Assembly (NCBI RefSeq): GCF_044005705.1
Contig: NZ_JBIPKE010000014.1
Coordinates: forward strand, 310,001 to 374,000
Source of the DNA: Marinoscillum luteum
GTDB lineage: Bacteria > Bacteroidota > Bacteroidia > Cytophagales > Cyclobacteriaceae
Reading direction: 5' to 3'
Length of the DNA stretch: 64,000 nt
Below are positions 6,826-15,568 of the stretch, piece by piece. The notes below the pieces were generated by a model. The model was given only the letters and a program-made list of their open reading frames with translations. It searched no databases and was not told the origin of the DNA. The position numbers and the translations under genes are program-made. The first letter of the stretch is position 1, and every line of letters starts with the position of its first letter.

Positions 6826-9327
6826 CTAAAACTTCACACCCACACCCACATAAAAATTACGGGGATTTGCGGGGATAATACCCGGACCCGGATAGCCAGC
6901 TGCCCGCCTGGTGAAGTAAGACTCATCCGTAAAATTGTTTACTCCGCCCTCAAACGTCCAGAATTTGTATGCATAGCTCACAGAAAGATCCATCACGAAG
7001 TAAGTGGGGATAATTCCCTCAACAGCTGTAGGCACAGGAGGAGTACTGTCGGCATTGGAGGCATCTGAATATTGCTCCATTACATAGGTGTAGAGATAGG
7101 AGACTCCAAAATTGCCACGCTTATAGGTCACACCAGATTTGATATTGACCGGGGGCACCAACTCTACCTTGTTACCTTCAATACCCGCCTCATCATTGTT
7201 CATGTAGCGTGATGAGATCATCGCGAAATTCAGGAAAGTGGTCACTGTGCTCTTTTCTGCCGGAATGGAAAAGAGCTTTAACAAATCCGCTTCTATGTAG
7301 CTCTCCAGCCCTAAGATGCCTGCATCCGCAACATTGGTACGATACCGAAAAGTACGATCTACCAGATTATTAAACCGGGGATCAGGCTCAGTCCGCAATA
7401 CATTGCCAATGCGCCCTTGATAGGATAAATAAAACAATGAAACATCGTACCTAAACTTACCAGCCTCGGCCCCTCTGATCCCAAGATCAAGGTTGTATCC
7501 ACTCTCATCATCTATGTTCTCATCCACCTTCAGTGACGGGTTGTCCACCCGAATATCATTGAAATTGATGGCTCGGAAATTCTGTGAAAAATTGCCATAA
7601 ACCTCCACGGTCTCGCTGTATTTGTAACTGATCCCAACCCCCATCAGCGCGAATGACCTGGGCTTACTTTTATCCTCCTCTACTTTCTCCTCATAGATCA
7701 CATTCCCGGCAAGGTCCTCTCTGCGGTCGTAGTAGTAACCTTTCGCATCCGTGCGGATGTATTCATAGCGGATTCCCGGGGTAACGCTCAGTCTGGGTGT
7801 GAGATTGAATATGTTCTCTGCAAAAAATGCCACATTCCTGCTCGGAAAGGTAAAATCAGACTCCCCGGGCTCCTCCTTGTTTTCAAATTCAAAATGGGGA
7901 CCTGAGCCATTGTCTCCTTCCCCTTGTTCTCTTAGTGTCTTACCAAAATACAGTCGGTTACCCACCAGCAAAACCGATTTTTGACCCAAGAGGTTATAGT
8001 GATAGATTGTTCGGAACTCGTTGCCCCAATTGTGATACTCGTCTTTCAGCAGGTTGCGATTTTCTGTCGGATCATCTGGCCGATCTATCCTTTCCAGATT
8101 ACCCACGGCATACCTGTTGGCTCCCAGCATGAATGTTTTGTTGTTAAACTTCAGGCTAGAAGAATAGCGGTAGTTCCACTCCATGGCCGTCAGGTCCCAG
8201 CCCACATCAAACCAGTTGCGCGCGCGCTTGGACTGCTGAGGGTTTTGATAAAACTCAATGTCCGTAAGTCCACCTGGTTGCTGGGCCAGATAGGTCATAT
8301 GGGTATGTTCGAGCTTAGCACTCAGAAAGGGAGTGAAGTCATAAGTCACCGACGCAAAAAGGTTGTGCTGGTCTTGCTGAGAATTGGGCCGCCAGCCCTC
8401 GCTGTGCTTGTATTGGTAAAAAGTGTAATAGTTCACCTTCCCGACGGTACCCCCCAGGCTGTTGAAAGTATTGAACAAACCAAATGAGCCCAGTGTCTGG
8501 GCAGAGGTTAATTCTATTTTCTTATCCCTGGGGCCCTCTTTAAAATCAAAATTGAGCATCCCTCCAAACTGTGTTCCATACTGCAGCCCGGCAGCACCGC
8601 GCACCACCTCGATTTTGTCCAGCGCGAGCACTGGTGGAGTGTAATAGCTTTCCGGATAGCCAAGTGCATCGGCTGAAATGTCGTAACCATTCTGTCGCAC
8701 ATTGAAATTGGACGTGCGGTTGGGGTTGAGTCCTCGTCCGCCAATACCCAGATTGATCCCCGCACCATCGCTTTCCCAAATATTCAAGCCGGGTACCTGT
8801 GCATAGACCTGACGCCCCACATTGGCTGCTTTGTTACCTATCAACCCACCAACATTGATGAGCTCTGTTTTCTTGGCTTCATAAATGGCTGCTCCGCTCA
8901 CAGACTGGAGCCAGCTAATACCCATGGTTTCTGATCGGGTATTTTCCACCACCACTGACTCAAGCTCCTGACTCATTGGCTTCAGCCTGAACCTAATGGT
9001 AGTATTTTCCGCACCTGCCTTTACATCCAGAAAATCTGTTTGGTATTCAGGAAAAAATGCTACAATCCTATAATCCCCATCACCCAAATCACTGAGCTCA
9101 AAATACCCTTTAGCGTCCGTTGTGGTTTTTAAAGATGAGCCTTCCAGGAAAATCATCACCCCTTCCATTGGCTCCTCTGCTTCATTGGTGACTACTCCGG
9201 ACACACGCTGAGACATGGCAGAACAAGCCACCACCAAAAAAGCCAGTGTGACCCCTAATCTCCATATGTCCCTCAGTGCTACCATCTCATTTTTCCAAGC
9301 TGACATAGCGTCAATGAATTCCGCCAT
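6826..9327 (-). CDS. TonB-dependent receptor, iron-complex type
   Basis: An outer-membrane gated barrel of about 833 aa taking up a ferric chelate with energy from TonB. After a signal peptide (core WRLGVTLAFLVVACSAMSQ) comes a CarboxypepD-regulatory-like domain (VSGVVTNEAEEPMEGVMIFLEG). A plug domain follows (LDKIEVVRGAAGLQYG, about residues 230-250), then a barrel ending in aromatic YVGVGVKF. The plug resembles FecA-type receptors. Three start codons are possible (9327, 9306, 9285); 9285 gives the cleanest signal peptide. A metalloregulator-like palindrome ends 3 bp before the first ATG and NarL-type sites lie further upstream, overlapping the end of the HTTM gene. It is the last gene of the DUF4856-imelysin-HTTM set but has its own promoter. 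Confidence 0.93.
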   Translation of the reverse strand: MAEFIDAMSAWKNEMVALRDIWRLGVTLAFLVVACSAMSQRVSGVVTNEAEEPMEGVMIFLEGSSLKTTTDAKGYFELSDLGDGDYRIVAFFPEYQTDFLDVKAGAENTTIRFRLKPMSQELESVVVENTRSETMGISWLQSVSGAAIYEAKKTELINVGGLIGNKAANVGRQVYAQVPGLNIWESDGAGINLGIGGRGLNPNRTSNFNVRQNGYDISADALGYPESYYTPPVLALDKIEVVRGAAGLQYGTQFGGMLNFDFKEGPRDKKIELTSAQTLGSFGLFNTFNSLGGTVGKVNYYTFYQYKHSEGWRPNSQQDQHNLFASVTYDFTPFLSAKLEHTHMTYLAQQPGGLTDIEFYQNPQQSKRARNWFDVGWDLTAMEWNYRYSSSLKFNNKTFMLGANRYAVGNLERIDRPDDPTENRNLLKDEYHNWGNEFRTIYHYNLLGQKSVLLVGNRLYFGKTLREQGEGDNGSGPHFEFENKEEPGESDFTFPSRNVAFFAENIFNLTPRLSVTPGIRYEYIRTDAKGYYYDRREDLAGNVIYEEKVEEDKSKPRSFALMGVGISYKYSETVEVYGNFSQNFRAINFNDIRVDNPSLKVDENIDDESGYNLDLGIRGAEAGKFRYDVSLFYLSYQGRIGNVLRTEPDPRFNNLVDRTFRYRTNVADAGILGLESYIEADLLKLFSIPAEKSTVTTFLNFAMISSRYMNNDEAGIEGNKVELVPPVNIKSGVTYKRGNFGVSYLYTYVMEQYSDASNADSTPPVPTAVEGIIPTYFVMDLSVSYAYKFWTFEGGVNNFTDESYFTRRAAGYPGPGIIPANPRNFYVGVGVKF

Positions 9328-9330
9328 CTA

Positions 9331-9347
9331 TTTGGACTAATTCTAAA
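9331..9347. promoter_or_regulatory. Metalloregulator-like palindrome, box A
   Basis: TTTGGACTAATTCTAAA, identical to box B (13055-13071) and differing at two positions from the perfect palindrome TTTAGAATnATTCTAAA of box E. It covers the predicted transcription start of the receptor gene, which suits repression. The 7-1-7 geometry fits the Fur family; a DtxR-type protein cannot be excluded. Confidence 0.7.
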
Positions 9348-9353
9348 TAAGCG

Positions 9354-9384
9354 CAAAGGTCGGGGTATTAAGCACGTGATTCAA
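9354..9384 (-). promoter_or_regulatory. Promoter of the FecA-like receptor gene
   Basis: On the minus strand: TTG (9384-9382), 20 bases, then GACCTTTG (9361-9354). This is the Bacteroidota form TTG-N20-nAnnTTTG. It predicts a start near 9347, inside box A. The same element and spacing occur at four other promoters of the cluster. Confidence 0.7.
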
Positions 9385-9387
9385 TCG

Positions 9388-9445
9388 CTAGTCATAGGCA
9401 AAAGGGGACTCACTAAACCTAGGGAGCACTCACTAGAACTAGTGA
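9388..9445. promoter_or_regulatory. Three NarL-type (7-2-7) sites upstream of the receptor gene
   Basis: A half-site CTAGTCA lies at 9388-9394, 44 bases before the predicted start. Two inverted repeats follow: TCACTAA-AC-CTAGGGA (9410-9425) and the perfect TCACTAG-AA-CTAGTGA (9430-9445). The last overlaps the stop codon of the HTTM gene. Right half-sites are 31 and 20 bases apart, matching the spacing upstream of the DUF4856 operon. Confidence 0.65.
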
Positions 9446-10776
9446 TCGAGGGGTGCTACCAGGGAATAACTTCCAATGATGGACTCTTTGCTCAAATCGA
9501 CCTCAGGGCTGATGAAACGTCTGCTGGGCTGTCCATTGAGCGTAACGAACACTTCTGCAGTCACGATAGGGTCAGTCATTCCCAGTCCCTCGTAGTGATC
9601 GTGCAGATAGTGGGCATATTGCACGAGGATATCCGGTTGAGTAGCCATCATTTTTTCCTGTTGGGGGGACAGATGTTCGTAGTTTGCCACCATAGATTGC
9701 TGGCCGGTATCCCTATCGCGCACATAGTAGGTGGCACTACCCGCTTTCTCCATGAGCATCACGCGCCATGAAAATCTGTACCCCGCTTCGTTCCAAAACA
9801 CGTCACCAGGATAAGAGAGATATCGAAGAGGTATCAATACTTGCAGTGCGATAAAAACGGCAAACAGCTTGAGTAATGGATGAGAGATTGCGGTAGGCCG
9901 CACCTCTGGTCTGACCTGCCACCTAAAAAGGGACTTAAGGATGGTAAGCACCTTTAGATGCTGCCCAGGACTGAAGAAAACTGTGGTGAGACCGATCATG
10001 ATAAATGGAAACATCCCAATGGGAAAAAGCCACCAGGTCATCAGGTGAAAGACCACTACACAGAAAAAGGCGAGCCGGCGTGTCGCTTTTAGGGATAAGA
10101 AAAACGGGATGGACAGGTCATACACCATCCCAAACCAGCTAAATAGATAGGCGGTAACCTTATAACGCAATAAGGTACCCAGTACCGGACGGTAGGCATT
10201 TGCTGACAACCACATTTTCATTGGTTGGGCCTTCAGCAGCCAATCCGAATTGATTTTGGCCAGGCCTGCAAAGAAATAAACCACCACCAGCTGAAACCTC
10301 AGCAAATTCAAGAAACCCACAGGTACCTGATCTGTTGGTCTACGAGTGCCCCGCCTTACATCCAGGGAAAAATCGCCATGGGCTGGAATCCATATCAACA
10401 AAAAAGCCACCAGGCTCACGAAGTAGTAGTGGTTGAGGTAATTGGTTTTATCAATCAACTCTACATAGGTAAAAAGCACAAAAAAAGCAGTGGTGGAAAT
10501 GCGATAAAACCAGCCCAACGCAATACCTGCAGCTGCTATGGACATGACGGAGAAAACCACATACATCCCCACTCCGGGCAACGGCTCAACACCGGGTAAA
10601 AAAGGAAAGTAAACTTTGGGAGCAATGTATAATTGATGAATCCAGCCGTAAGCCCAAAAACGGACAATGGATGCAAACATTAGCAAACCAAACAGGATCC
10701 TGAAGGTGACCAACGGTGCAATGGAAACCTTCCCGGTGATTAGCCGCTCTGCCAGTAAGGCTTTAGGCGCTAACAT
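9439..10776 (-). CDS. HTTM-domain membrane protein
   Basis: A 445-aa polytopic inner-membrane protein of the HTTM (horizontally transferred transmembrane) / vitamin-K-dependent gamma-carboxylase-like family. The N-terminal part has several hydrophobic helices (VTFRILFGLLMFASIVRF, VVFSVMSIAAAGIALGWF, YYFVSLVAFLLIWIP), with conserved-looking YLNHYYF and an internal FAGLAKIN stretch. A soluble C-terminal domain of about 150 residues follows. True carboxylase activity is unproven for bacterial members. Its ATG overlaps the stop of the imelysin gene by one base (TAATG), so the two are coupled. Position between imelysin-like and TonB receptor genes points to a part in iron uptake. Confidence 0.85.
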   Translation of the reverse strand: MLAPKALLAERLITGKVSIAPLVTFRILFGLLMFASIVRFWAYGWIHQLYIAPKVYFPFLPGVEPLPGVGMYVVFSVMSIAAAGIALGWFYRISTTAFFVLFTYVELIDKTNYLNHYYFVSLVAFLLIWIPAHGDFSLDVRRGTRRPTDQVPVGFLNLLRFQLVVVYFFAGLAKINSDWLLKAQPMKMWLSANAYRPVLGTLLRYKVTAYLFSWFGMVYDLSIPFFLSLKATRRLAFFCVVVFHLMTWWLFPIGMFPFIMIGLTTVFFSPGQHLKVLTILKSLFRWQVRPEVRPTAISHPLLKLFAVFIALQVLIPLRYLSYPGDVFWNEAGYRFSWRVMLMEKAGSATYYVRDRDTGQQSMVANYEHLSPQQEKMMATQPDILVQYAHYLHDHYEGLGMTDPIVTAEVFVTLNGQPSRRFISPEVDLSKESIIGSYSLVAPLDH

Positions 10777-11870
10777 TAGTCCCCATCATTGTCCTGATAA
10801 GTGATCACCACACCAAGCGAGGACGCCATGTCTGTTTTGAAAAGGACAGCCAGGCGTTGCATTTCTGCAAACACCGCTTGTACGGTCACCTGATCATTAG
10901 CAATCTGAGCAGGAAGGGGATCTTCCAGCATATTTCCTGCCTCTATCAGCGCTTTGAACTGGGTGTCGATTCGCACAGACAAATCCTCATTTTGAGTAGT
11001 GGTAGCCTCAATGGCCTGAAGATAATCGTCCAGTCCCACATCTTCAGCACCTTTATAAAGGGTGTAATAGGCGGCAATGCTGGCCTTGAAGAGTTCTACG
11101 GAGTACCCGGCATAATAGGCTTCACATGCATGAGGGATGGGCTGACCCAAAGATCGGATTCCAACCGGAATTCCAATTTTCCCATCTCGGGTATTTCGCT
11201 CAAAGTCCAGGTTCATGGCGTTGATCAATTTACCCACCGAACTTCCCACGTTCACACCGTAAGCATCTTCACTGGTAAACGTACCTATATAATTCCCGCC
11301 CTCTGGAACCCATTCATTATAGACCGTTGATGAAGCCTCCTCCATAAGAAGCGCCACCTGATCCGCATACAGGCGATCTGGCGCTAAGGTCGCAGAAATC
11401 AATTCCTCATCACTCAGTCCCGGCCGGTAGAGCAGGTATCCCAATGTCTGAAATCCACGAGCATCAGCGTTGGCGAGGGTCGTCAGATCATCTGCCCCGT
11501 TTTGGACATTCCGATTGATTTTGAGGGTGTCTACCGGGTAAATGTTGAGAATCCCAGATAAGCCATTGGACTCTGAAGGGCCAAACTGATAAGGGCTGCA
11601 TTGCTGCCAGGCCAGCCTTGCAAATTTGAGTGCCTCCCGTGCCGCTGTGAGGGTCTCTACGGTTGGGGCACTGCGGTAAGCTGCAATAGCCTCTTTCAAA
11701 CTTTTTGTTTGGTCTCTCAACCCGAGGTAGGAAGGTACAATGAGATTATTGGCAAGGTTTTCCAACATCGGTCCCTGATCAAAATCATTCATTTTGCCGA
11801 ATGGATCTTTATCTGAAGTACAGGAAGTCAGCATGGCCAATGCCAGAAAAACCAATGTCAATAATCTCAT
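10776..11870 (-). CDS. Imelysin-like (IrpA/M75) lipoprotein lacking the GxHxxE motif
   Basis: A 364-aa protein with a lipoprotein signal (LALAMLTSC, Cys about 17) and an imelysin fold, two helical bundles of a family named for insulin-cleaving ICMP and linked to iron or haem uptake. The landmarks WQQCSPYQFGP and the paired C-terminal helices are present. The position where the family carries GxHxxE reads GFQTLGYLLY, so both the His and the Glu are replaced. Metal binding or peptidase activity at that site is therefore unlikely, and a structural or ligand-binding role is more plausible. It lies 44 bp after the DUF4856 gene and overlaps HTTM by one base. Confidence 0.85.
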   Translation of the reverse strand: MRLLTLVFLALAMLTSCTSDKDPFGKMNDFDQGPMLENLANNLIVPSYLGLRDQTKSLKEAIAAYRSAPTVETLTAAREALKFARLAWQQCSPYQFGPSESNGLSGILNIYPVDTLKINRNVQNGADDLTTLANADARGFQTLGYLLYRPGLSDEELISATLAPDRLYADQVALLMEEASSTVYNEWVPEGGNYIGTFTSEDAYGVNVGSSVGKLINAMNLDFERNTRDGKIGIPVGIRSLGQPIPHACEAYYAGYSVELFKASIAAYYTLYKGAEDVGLDDYLQAIEATTTQNEDLSVRIDTQFKALIEAGNMLEDPLPAQIANDQVTVQAVFAEMQRLAVLFKTDMASSLGVVITYQDNDGD

Positions 11871-11914
11871 CTATTCATTTTGTTTTATAATGTAGCGCCT
11901 GGTAATGGCTTCAT

Positions 11915-13036
11915 TTATAACTCGTCCGCAATATCGGTCAAAGCCGGATAAGCAGTGGCCAAAATGTTCTTGGCATTGTTCAGACTAGTCACCGAAATTG
12001 TCCAGAAGTCACCATTCGTACCAAAGCCAGCATTCAGCACTTCATTCAGCTCCTCAGTGGTTATCTGCTTGTAAGGGCTGTATTTCAGGGCCATCGCAAA
12101 ACCGTAGCCTTCTGATGCATGATGAAATAATGAGCCCTGATCATCTCCGCTTAAATCAGCAATGCTTTCATTGATATAATGGATGGCTGTGGCAGCTGCT
12201 ATCAGCTCAAACTCAGCGTAGATAATATCCCTTTGCTCATCTCTGATCTCATAAGCCTTGTTGACTATCGCCGTTCTACCTTTCAGGAAAGCATCCCTTA
12301 GCTTAGTCGCACTTCCGAGATAGCTTTCTCTGCCGTATGTATAGTTGCCCAGAAACCGATTTTCGCCATCCACATCAAATTCAGGATTCACACCCCAGTA
12401 ACCAAAGGCTTCATCCCAGTGGTGTTCCATGGCAGTATAGTTTTTATCAGCTTCCAGCTCTGTATTCTCTACACCATTGCCAATTTTGGCGTCCGTCAAA
12501 TAGCTGTTGTAGATCTGATTGAGAAACGTTGCTCCCATGAGGCCCTTTTCCACTAACTGCGTATACTCCCAGCCTTTTTCATCTACCAAAATCTGCCTAT
12601 CGGCTCCTCTGGAGATAAGACCCGCCTTTCCTTGAGAAGCGCCTGTTTCTGAAGCACTGGCCGATGCAGCAGAAGCCAGAATACTGCTGAAAAATGTGAC
12701 ATCCGCAGCGAATGTTTTATCCTTTAGCTGCTTGCCGCTCTCATTGAGTTCTGCACTAGAAAAAGGATTGTTTTCATTGGCAAACATGTCGAGGAGAACC
12801 TCCTCAGATAGCACTGCTCCGTCATTGGCCGTACCAATATAGGCCTTCAGCTCTGCCAACATATCCAGTCTTGCAGTCTGACCGGAATAATCCACTGTGG
12901 AAGCCCCATCCCTCGTAAACTCATAGGTGGAAGGAATCTCCAGAGACACTTCATCATCATCCCCTTCGTTACATGAGCTTAGAGCGCCTGTCAAAAGGGT
13001 TCCTGATATTAATAAAATCGTATTTAGCTTATTCAT
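11915..13036 (-). CDS. DUF4856 lipoprotein
   Basis: A 373-aa surface or periplasmic lipoprotein: signal MNKLNTILLISGTLLTGALSSC with the lipobox Cys at about residue 22, an acidic linker, then the DUF4856 region beginning YSGQTARLDMLAELKAYI. The domain is largely helical and somewhat imelysin-like in rhythm. Its biochemical function is unknown. The ATG at 13036 was chosen over an upstream GTG because it starts the signal peptide directly. First gene of the DUF4856-imelysin-HTTM operon, preceded by promoter B, box B and NarL-type sites, so it should be iron regulated together with the receptor gene at the end of the cluster. Confidence 0.85.
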   Translation of the reverse strand: MNKLNTILLISGTLLTGALSSCNEGDDDEVSLEIPSTYEFTRDGASTVDYSGQTARLDMLAELKAYIGTANDGAVLSEEVLLDMFANENNPFSSAELNESGKQLKDKTFAADVTFFSSILASAASASASETGASQGKAGLISRGADRQILVDEKGWEYTQLVEKGLMGATFLNQIYNSYLTDAKIGNGVENTELEADKNYTAMEHHWDEAFGYWGVNPEFDVDGENRFLGNYTYGRESYLGSATKLRDAFLKGRTAIVNKAYEIRDEQRDIIYAEFELIAAATAIHYINESIADLSGDDQGSLFHHASEGYGFAMALKYSPYKQITTEELNEVLNAGFGTNGDFWTISVTSLNNAKNILATAYPALTDIADEL

Positions 13037-13054
13037 TTTGTTGATCACACTTTA

Positions 13055-13071
13055 TTTGGACTAATTCTAAA
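13055..13071. promoter_or_regulatory. Metalloregulator-like palindrome, box B
   Basis: TTTGGACTAATTCTAAA, identical to box A. It sits at the predicted transcription start of the DUF4856 operon, 19 bp before the ATG. The whole 110-bp promoter is recognisably homologous to promoter A. Confidence 0.7.
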
Positions 13072-13077
13072 TAAGTG

Positions 13078-13108
13078 CAAAGATGTGCCAAATGGAGTCG
13101 GCTTTCAA
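13078..13108 (-). promoter_or_regulatory. Promoter of the DUF4856-imelysin-HTTM operon
   Basis: TTG (13108-13106), 20 bases, CATCTTTG (13085-13078) on the minus strand. The predicted start is near 13071, within box B. Confidence 0.7.
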
Positions 13109-13111
13109 TCG

Positions 13112-13170
13112 CTAGTGATAGGCAAAATACAATTTCACTACCCCTAGTTATGAATCCCTAGAACTAGTGA
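13112..13170. promoter_or_regulatory. Three NarL-type (7-2-7) sites upstream of the DUF4856 operon
   Basis: A half-site CTAGTGA at 13112-13118 (44 bases before the predicted start), TCACTAC-CC-CTAGTTA at 13135-13150, and TCCCTAG-AA-CTAGTGA at 13155-13170. Right half-sites are 32 and 20 bases apart, as at promoter A. The last site overlaps the end of the 56-aa gene. Confidence 0.65.
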
Positions 13171-13318
13171 GACCACTTGCCTTCAGGCGGTTTTGTAGGT
13201 ATGGACATGGAGTGTTCCGGACGAAATCGGTCAAAATGCGTTCACGGTCTGCAGGGTTGTTTTGAATCTGTTCCTGCAGAGCCAGAAGTATTCGGTCAAA
13301 GTCCTCGATGGTACCCAT
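13148..13318 (-). CDS. Small hypothetical protein, 56 aa, end of PepSY operon
   Basis: Not recognised. The ATG at 13318 lies two bases after the PepSY stop codon, so the gene is very probably translated from the same mRNA. The protein is soluble and charged: MGTIEDFDRILLALQEQIQ, then FVRNTPCPYLQNRL with a single Cys-Pro. It has no signal or membrane segment. A longer frame exists upstream but would lie inside the PepSY gene. The position at the end of a siderophore-type operon suggests a cytoplasmic accessory function, perhaps linked to the reductase, but nothing in the sequence proves it. Confidence 0.6.
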   Translation of the reverse strand: MGTIEDFDRILLALQEQIQNNPADRERILTDFVRNTPCPYLQNRLKASGLTSSRDS

Positions 13319-13320
13319 GA

Positions 13321-14940
13321 TCAAAACGTACTGGCCCCAACCAATTCGCACGCTTCGCTTGGGGCTTCCTTTTCCAAAAGGGGACCTGGCAGTCTTGTTT
13401 TCAACCTCAAAAAGACCAGCAGGGAAATGAGCGATGTAACGAACCAAAAAGCATCTACCACAAAAATCTGGAGTTGCTGAACATTATAAGTATACCACAT
13501 CCAGTTTCCGGTAACCACCCCATTCACAACTGGAATGGCAAAACCCAAAATGGAGCCCAGAAGCAAACAGTATTTGCTTGTCAGATAATTGTTTCGGCAT
13601 ATGGCAAAGCCGATACTCAGTATCAGCCAAGAAGTGAAAAACATGCTATATATAAACACATGCGGCGCAAGGTCACCCGCATCATGTACCAACCGGACCA
13701 TGCTGAATAACAATGCCATGGACGGATACATGCTGAGCGAGATCGCCACAAAAATGCTGGCAACCCACTGGTTGGCATTTCTCTTCCAGGGCTCCGTGCT
13801 CCTTCTGTCACGGGCTTCTACCCACAGTAACACACCGGAGAGAATCACAAAACAAGTAATGATCCCAAAAACAAAGTAGATGATCTTAAGGCTATACCCG
13901 CCAAAATCTCCAAAATGGAGCCTGCGCATCATTTGATCCACTCCGACGATATAGTTAATGGATTCTTCACTTGTTTGGTCAATCAGTACCCCAGACTTAT
14001 CGAAAGTAGCCCTTCCCTGCCCCAACAGCGCGCCCCTGGATTGAGGCCTGGCTTCCACCAAAATTTTCATGCTTTCATCGCCGTAGTTCTGAATACAAAG
14101 CCTGCTCAAAACTGCATCGTTCCAGGAAGATTGGGCCCTTTTGACCAGTTCGTTCAGACTCTGATCAAAATCAACCGAACGATTGGCAAAGGCTGGAGGT
14201 AGGGGCTGATCCAGGAGTTCGCGGTACATCAGATCCCGATCATTGTTGTAGATCAACGAACTGGCCGGACCCAACATGATGGTGGTACCGATAATCAGCA
14301 CTGCGCCTGTTACTGAAAATATGAACTGAAAGGGCAGCCCGATAAAGCCCAATGCGGTATGAGCGTCGGTCCAGACTGTTTTGAGCTTGGCCCAGGGTCT
14401 GAACAGGTAGAAATTACTCACAATCTTTTTCCAATGAACAATGAGCCCGGTGACGATTGCAAACAGAAAAAAGAAGGCCACAAAACCCGACAGGAGATAG
14501 CCGTATGGGTAGGGGATCTGTGCAAAGAAATGTAACCGATAAATAAACTCGCCCAGTGTATAGGTGGAGTAGTAGGTGCCCTCCTCATAGGTCTTCGTAT
14601 CCAGATATGTGTAAACGCTCCTTTTGGCACTTTCAGTGGCTGATGTATCCTGAGAAGGTTCAATAGTAACAGCCACATTACGCTCCTGATGTGGCTGCCG
14701 GATATTAATGGTACGACCCCTGAGGTCACCGTACCTCATGGCTAAAGTGTCCAGAATCCGATCAAAATCAGCTTTCATCTGTGTTTGGGCTTTGATGGGC
14801 TGATTGCGCTCCCATGCTATGATATCATCCCTAAAAAAACTGATGGAGCCGGCAAAAAAGATCACATAAAGTGCCACACTGATGACTAGTCCACTCACCG
14901 TATGGGTATGAAAAAGCACATTATAGATGCGGTTGCTCAT
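13321..14940 (-). CDS. PepSY-associated membrane protein (XusC/ferric-reductase-like)
   Basis: A 539-aa inner-membrane protein with a first helix right after the start (TVSGLVISVALYVIFFAG), a large periplasmic PepSY region, and further helices (GYLLSGFVAFFFLFAIVTG, FQFIFSVTGAVLIIG, a pair near residue 370, and several more at the C-terminus). His residues in FHTHT and DAHTALG sit at membrane edges, as in haem-binding PepSY reductases. In the Bacteroides xenosiderophore system XusABC the PepSY protein is the inner-membrane step; the same role is inferred here, reducing or releasing iron from the imported chelate. The ATG at 14940 overlaps the DUF3649 stop (ATGA). The C-terminus carries three or four additional helices beyond the minimal PepSY unit. 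Confidence 0.87.
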   Translation of the reverse strand: MSNRIYNVLFHTHTVSGLVISVALYVIFFAGSISFFRDDIIAWERNQPIKAQTQMKADFDRILDTLAMRYGDLRGRTINIRQPHQERNVAVTIEPSQDTSATESAKRSVYTYLDTKTYEEGTYYSTYTLGEFIYRLHFFAQIPYPYGYLLSGFVAFFFLFAIVTGLIVHWKKIVSNFYLFRPWAKLKTVWTDAHTALGFIGLPFQFIFSVTGAVLIIGTTIMLGPASSLIYNNDRDLMYRELLDQPLPPAFANRSVDFDQSLNELVKRAQSSWNDAVLSRLCIQNYGDESMKILVEARPQSRGALLGQGRATFDKSGVLIDQTSEESINYIVGVDQMMRRLHFGDFGGYSLKIIYFVFGIITCFVILSGVLLWVEARDRRSTEPWKRNANQWVASIFVAISLSMYPSMALLFSMVRLVHDAGDLAPHVFIYSMFFTSWLILSIGFAICRNNYLTSKYCLLLGSILGFAIPVVNGVVTGNWMWYTYNVQQLQIFVVDAFWFVTSLISLLVFLRLKTRLPGPLLEKEAPSEACELVGASTF

Positions 14941-15233
14941 AGGGGCAGGATATATTGATTGAAACAAAAAACAGCAGAAAAAACAACAGCCAAAAGGAGA
15001 TAAAGGAGCCAGGCCAGCCAGCCATTTCTGAATAAAAAAGCAACAATCATCAACCCGGCCCAGAGTATAAACCCTCCGAAAATCAAAGTCACCATTACCC
15101 CGGCACGATCCCACCAGAGTGAAAGCGCCATGAACAAACTCACGGTAACCGCGTAGCCTCCCACAAAACCGGCAGTGATTTTGGCAAAGCGCTGGTGAAA
15201 TGATTTTGTCAGATGTTTTTTATGAGCCGGCAT
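14937..15233 (-). CDS. DUF3649-like small membrane protein
   Basis: A 98-aa inner-membrane protein with a basic N-terminus (MPAHKKHLTKSFHQRF) and three hydrophobic segments, one containing SLFMALSLWWDRAGVMVTLI. The length, topology and position between a DUF3325-like gene and a PepSY gene fit the DUF3649 iron-uptake accessory family. The start at 15233 overlaps the preceding stop (TGATG) and its stop overlaps the PepSY ATG. No catalytic residues are evident, and the family function is not established. Assignment rests mainly on size and neighbourhood. Confidence 0.75.
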   Translation of the reverse strand: MPAHKKHLTKSFHQRFAKITAGFVGGYAVTVSLFMALSLWWDRAGVMVTLIFGGFILWAGLMIVAFLFRNGWLAWLLYLLLAVVFSAVFCFNQYILPL

Positions 15234-15568
15234 CAGAGCGTGATTTCTATAAGGGCTGACAAAAGGGCGACAACCGCTATATTCCTTCCGCTGATGTAAC
15301 CTAGTGGTGCCAGTAGAATCATCAGACTGGATACGATGGTCAGCAAGATTAAAAAGACAAACAAACCAGACCATAAACCATAACTAAGTACACAAAGCAC
15401 AAAGCCTACCAGCAATCCAATCAAACCAAAGGGGAGGACTCTGGTCTGATTAGATTGCCCGGATTCGGGTCGTCTATTGAGCACGGCAAGTGCTACTCTC
15501 CGGGAGGTTTGGTAACAAGCCCAAAAACCCAGAATGGTGAATAGGAAACTCAGCGTAATCATCCTCAT
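15233..15568 (-). CDS. DUF3325-like small membrane protein
   Basis: An 111-aa protein with three to four membrane helices (MITLSFLFTILGFWACYQTS, FGLIGLLVGFVLCVLSYGLW, FVFLILLTIVSSLMILLAPLG). DUF3325 proteins accompany DUF3649 and PepSY genes in iron-uptake operons, and the trio is preserved here in that order. The start overlaps the DUF4198 stop by one base (TGATG), and its own stop overlaps DUF3649, so three genes are stepwise coupled. The role is presumed to be stabilising or assisting the PepSY reductase. Confidence 0.72.
   Translation of the reverse strand: MRMITLSFLFTILGFWACYQTSRRVALAVLNRRPESGQSNQTRVLPFGLIGLLVGFVLCVLSYGLWSGLFVFLILLTIVSSLMILLAPLGYISGRNIAVVALLSALIEITL

Noticed and set aside
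8462..8779. Short frames on both strands inside the first TonB receptor gene
   Set aside because: Overlap the conserved plug-domain coding sequence in other frames.
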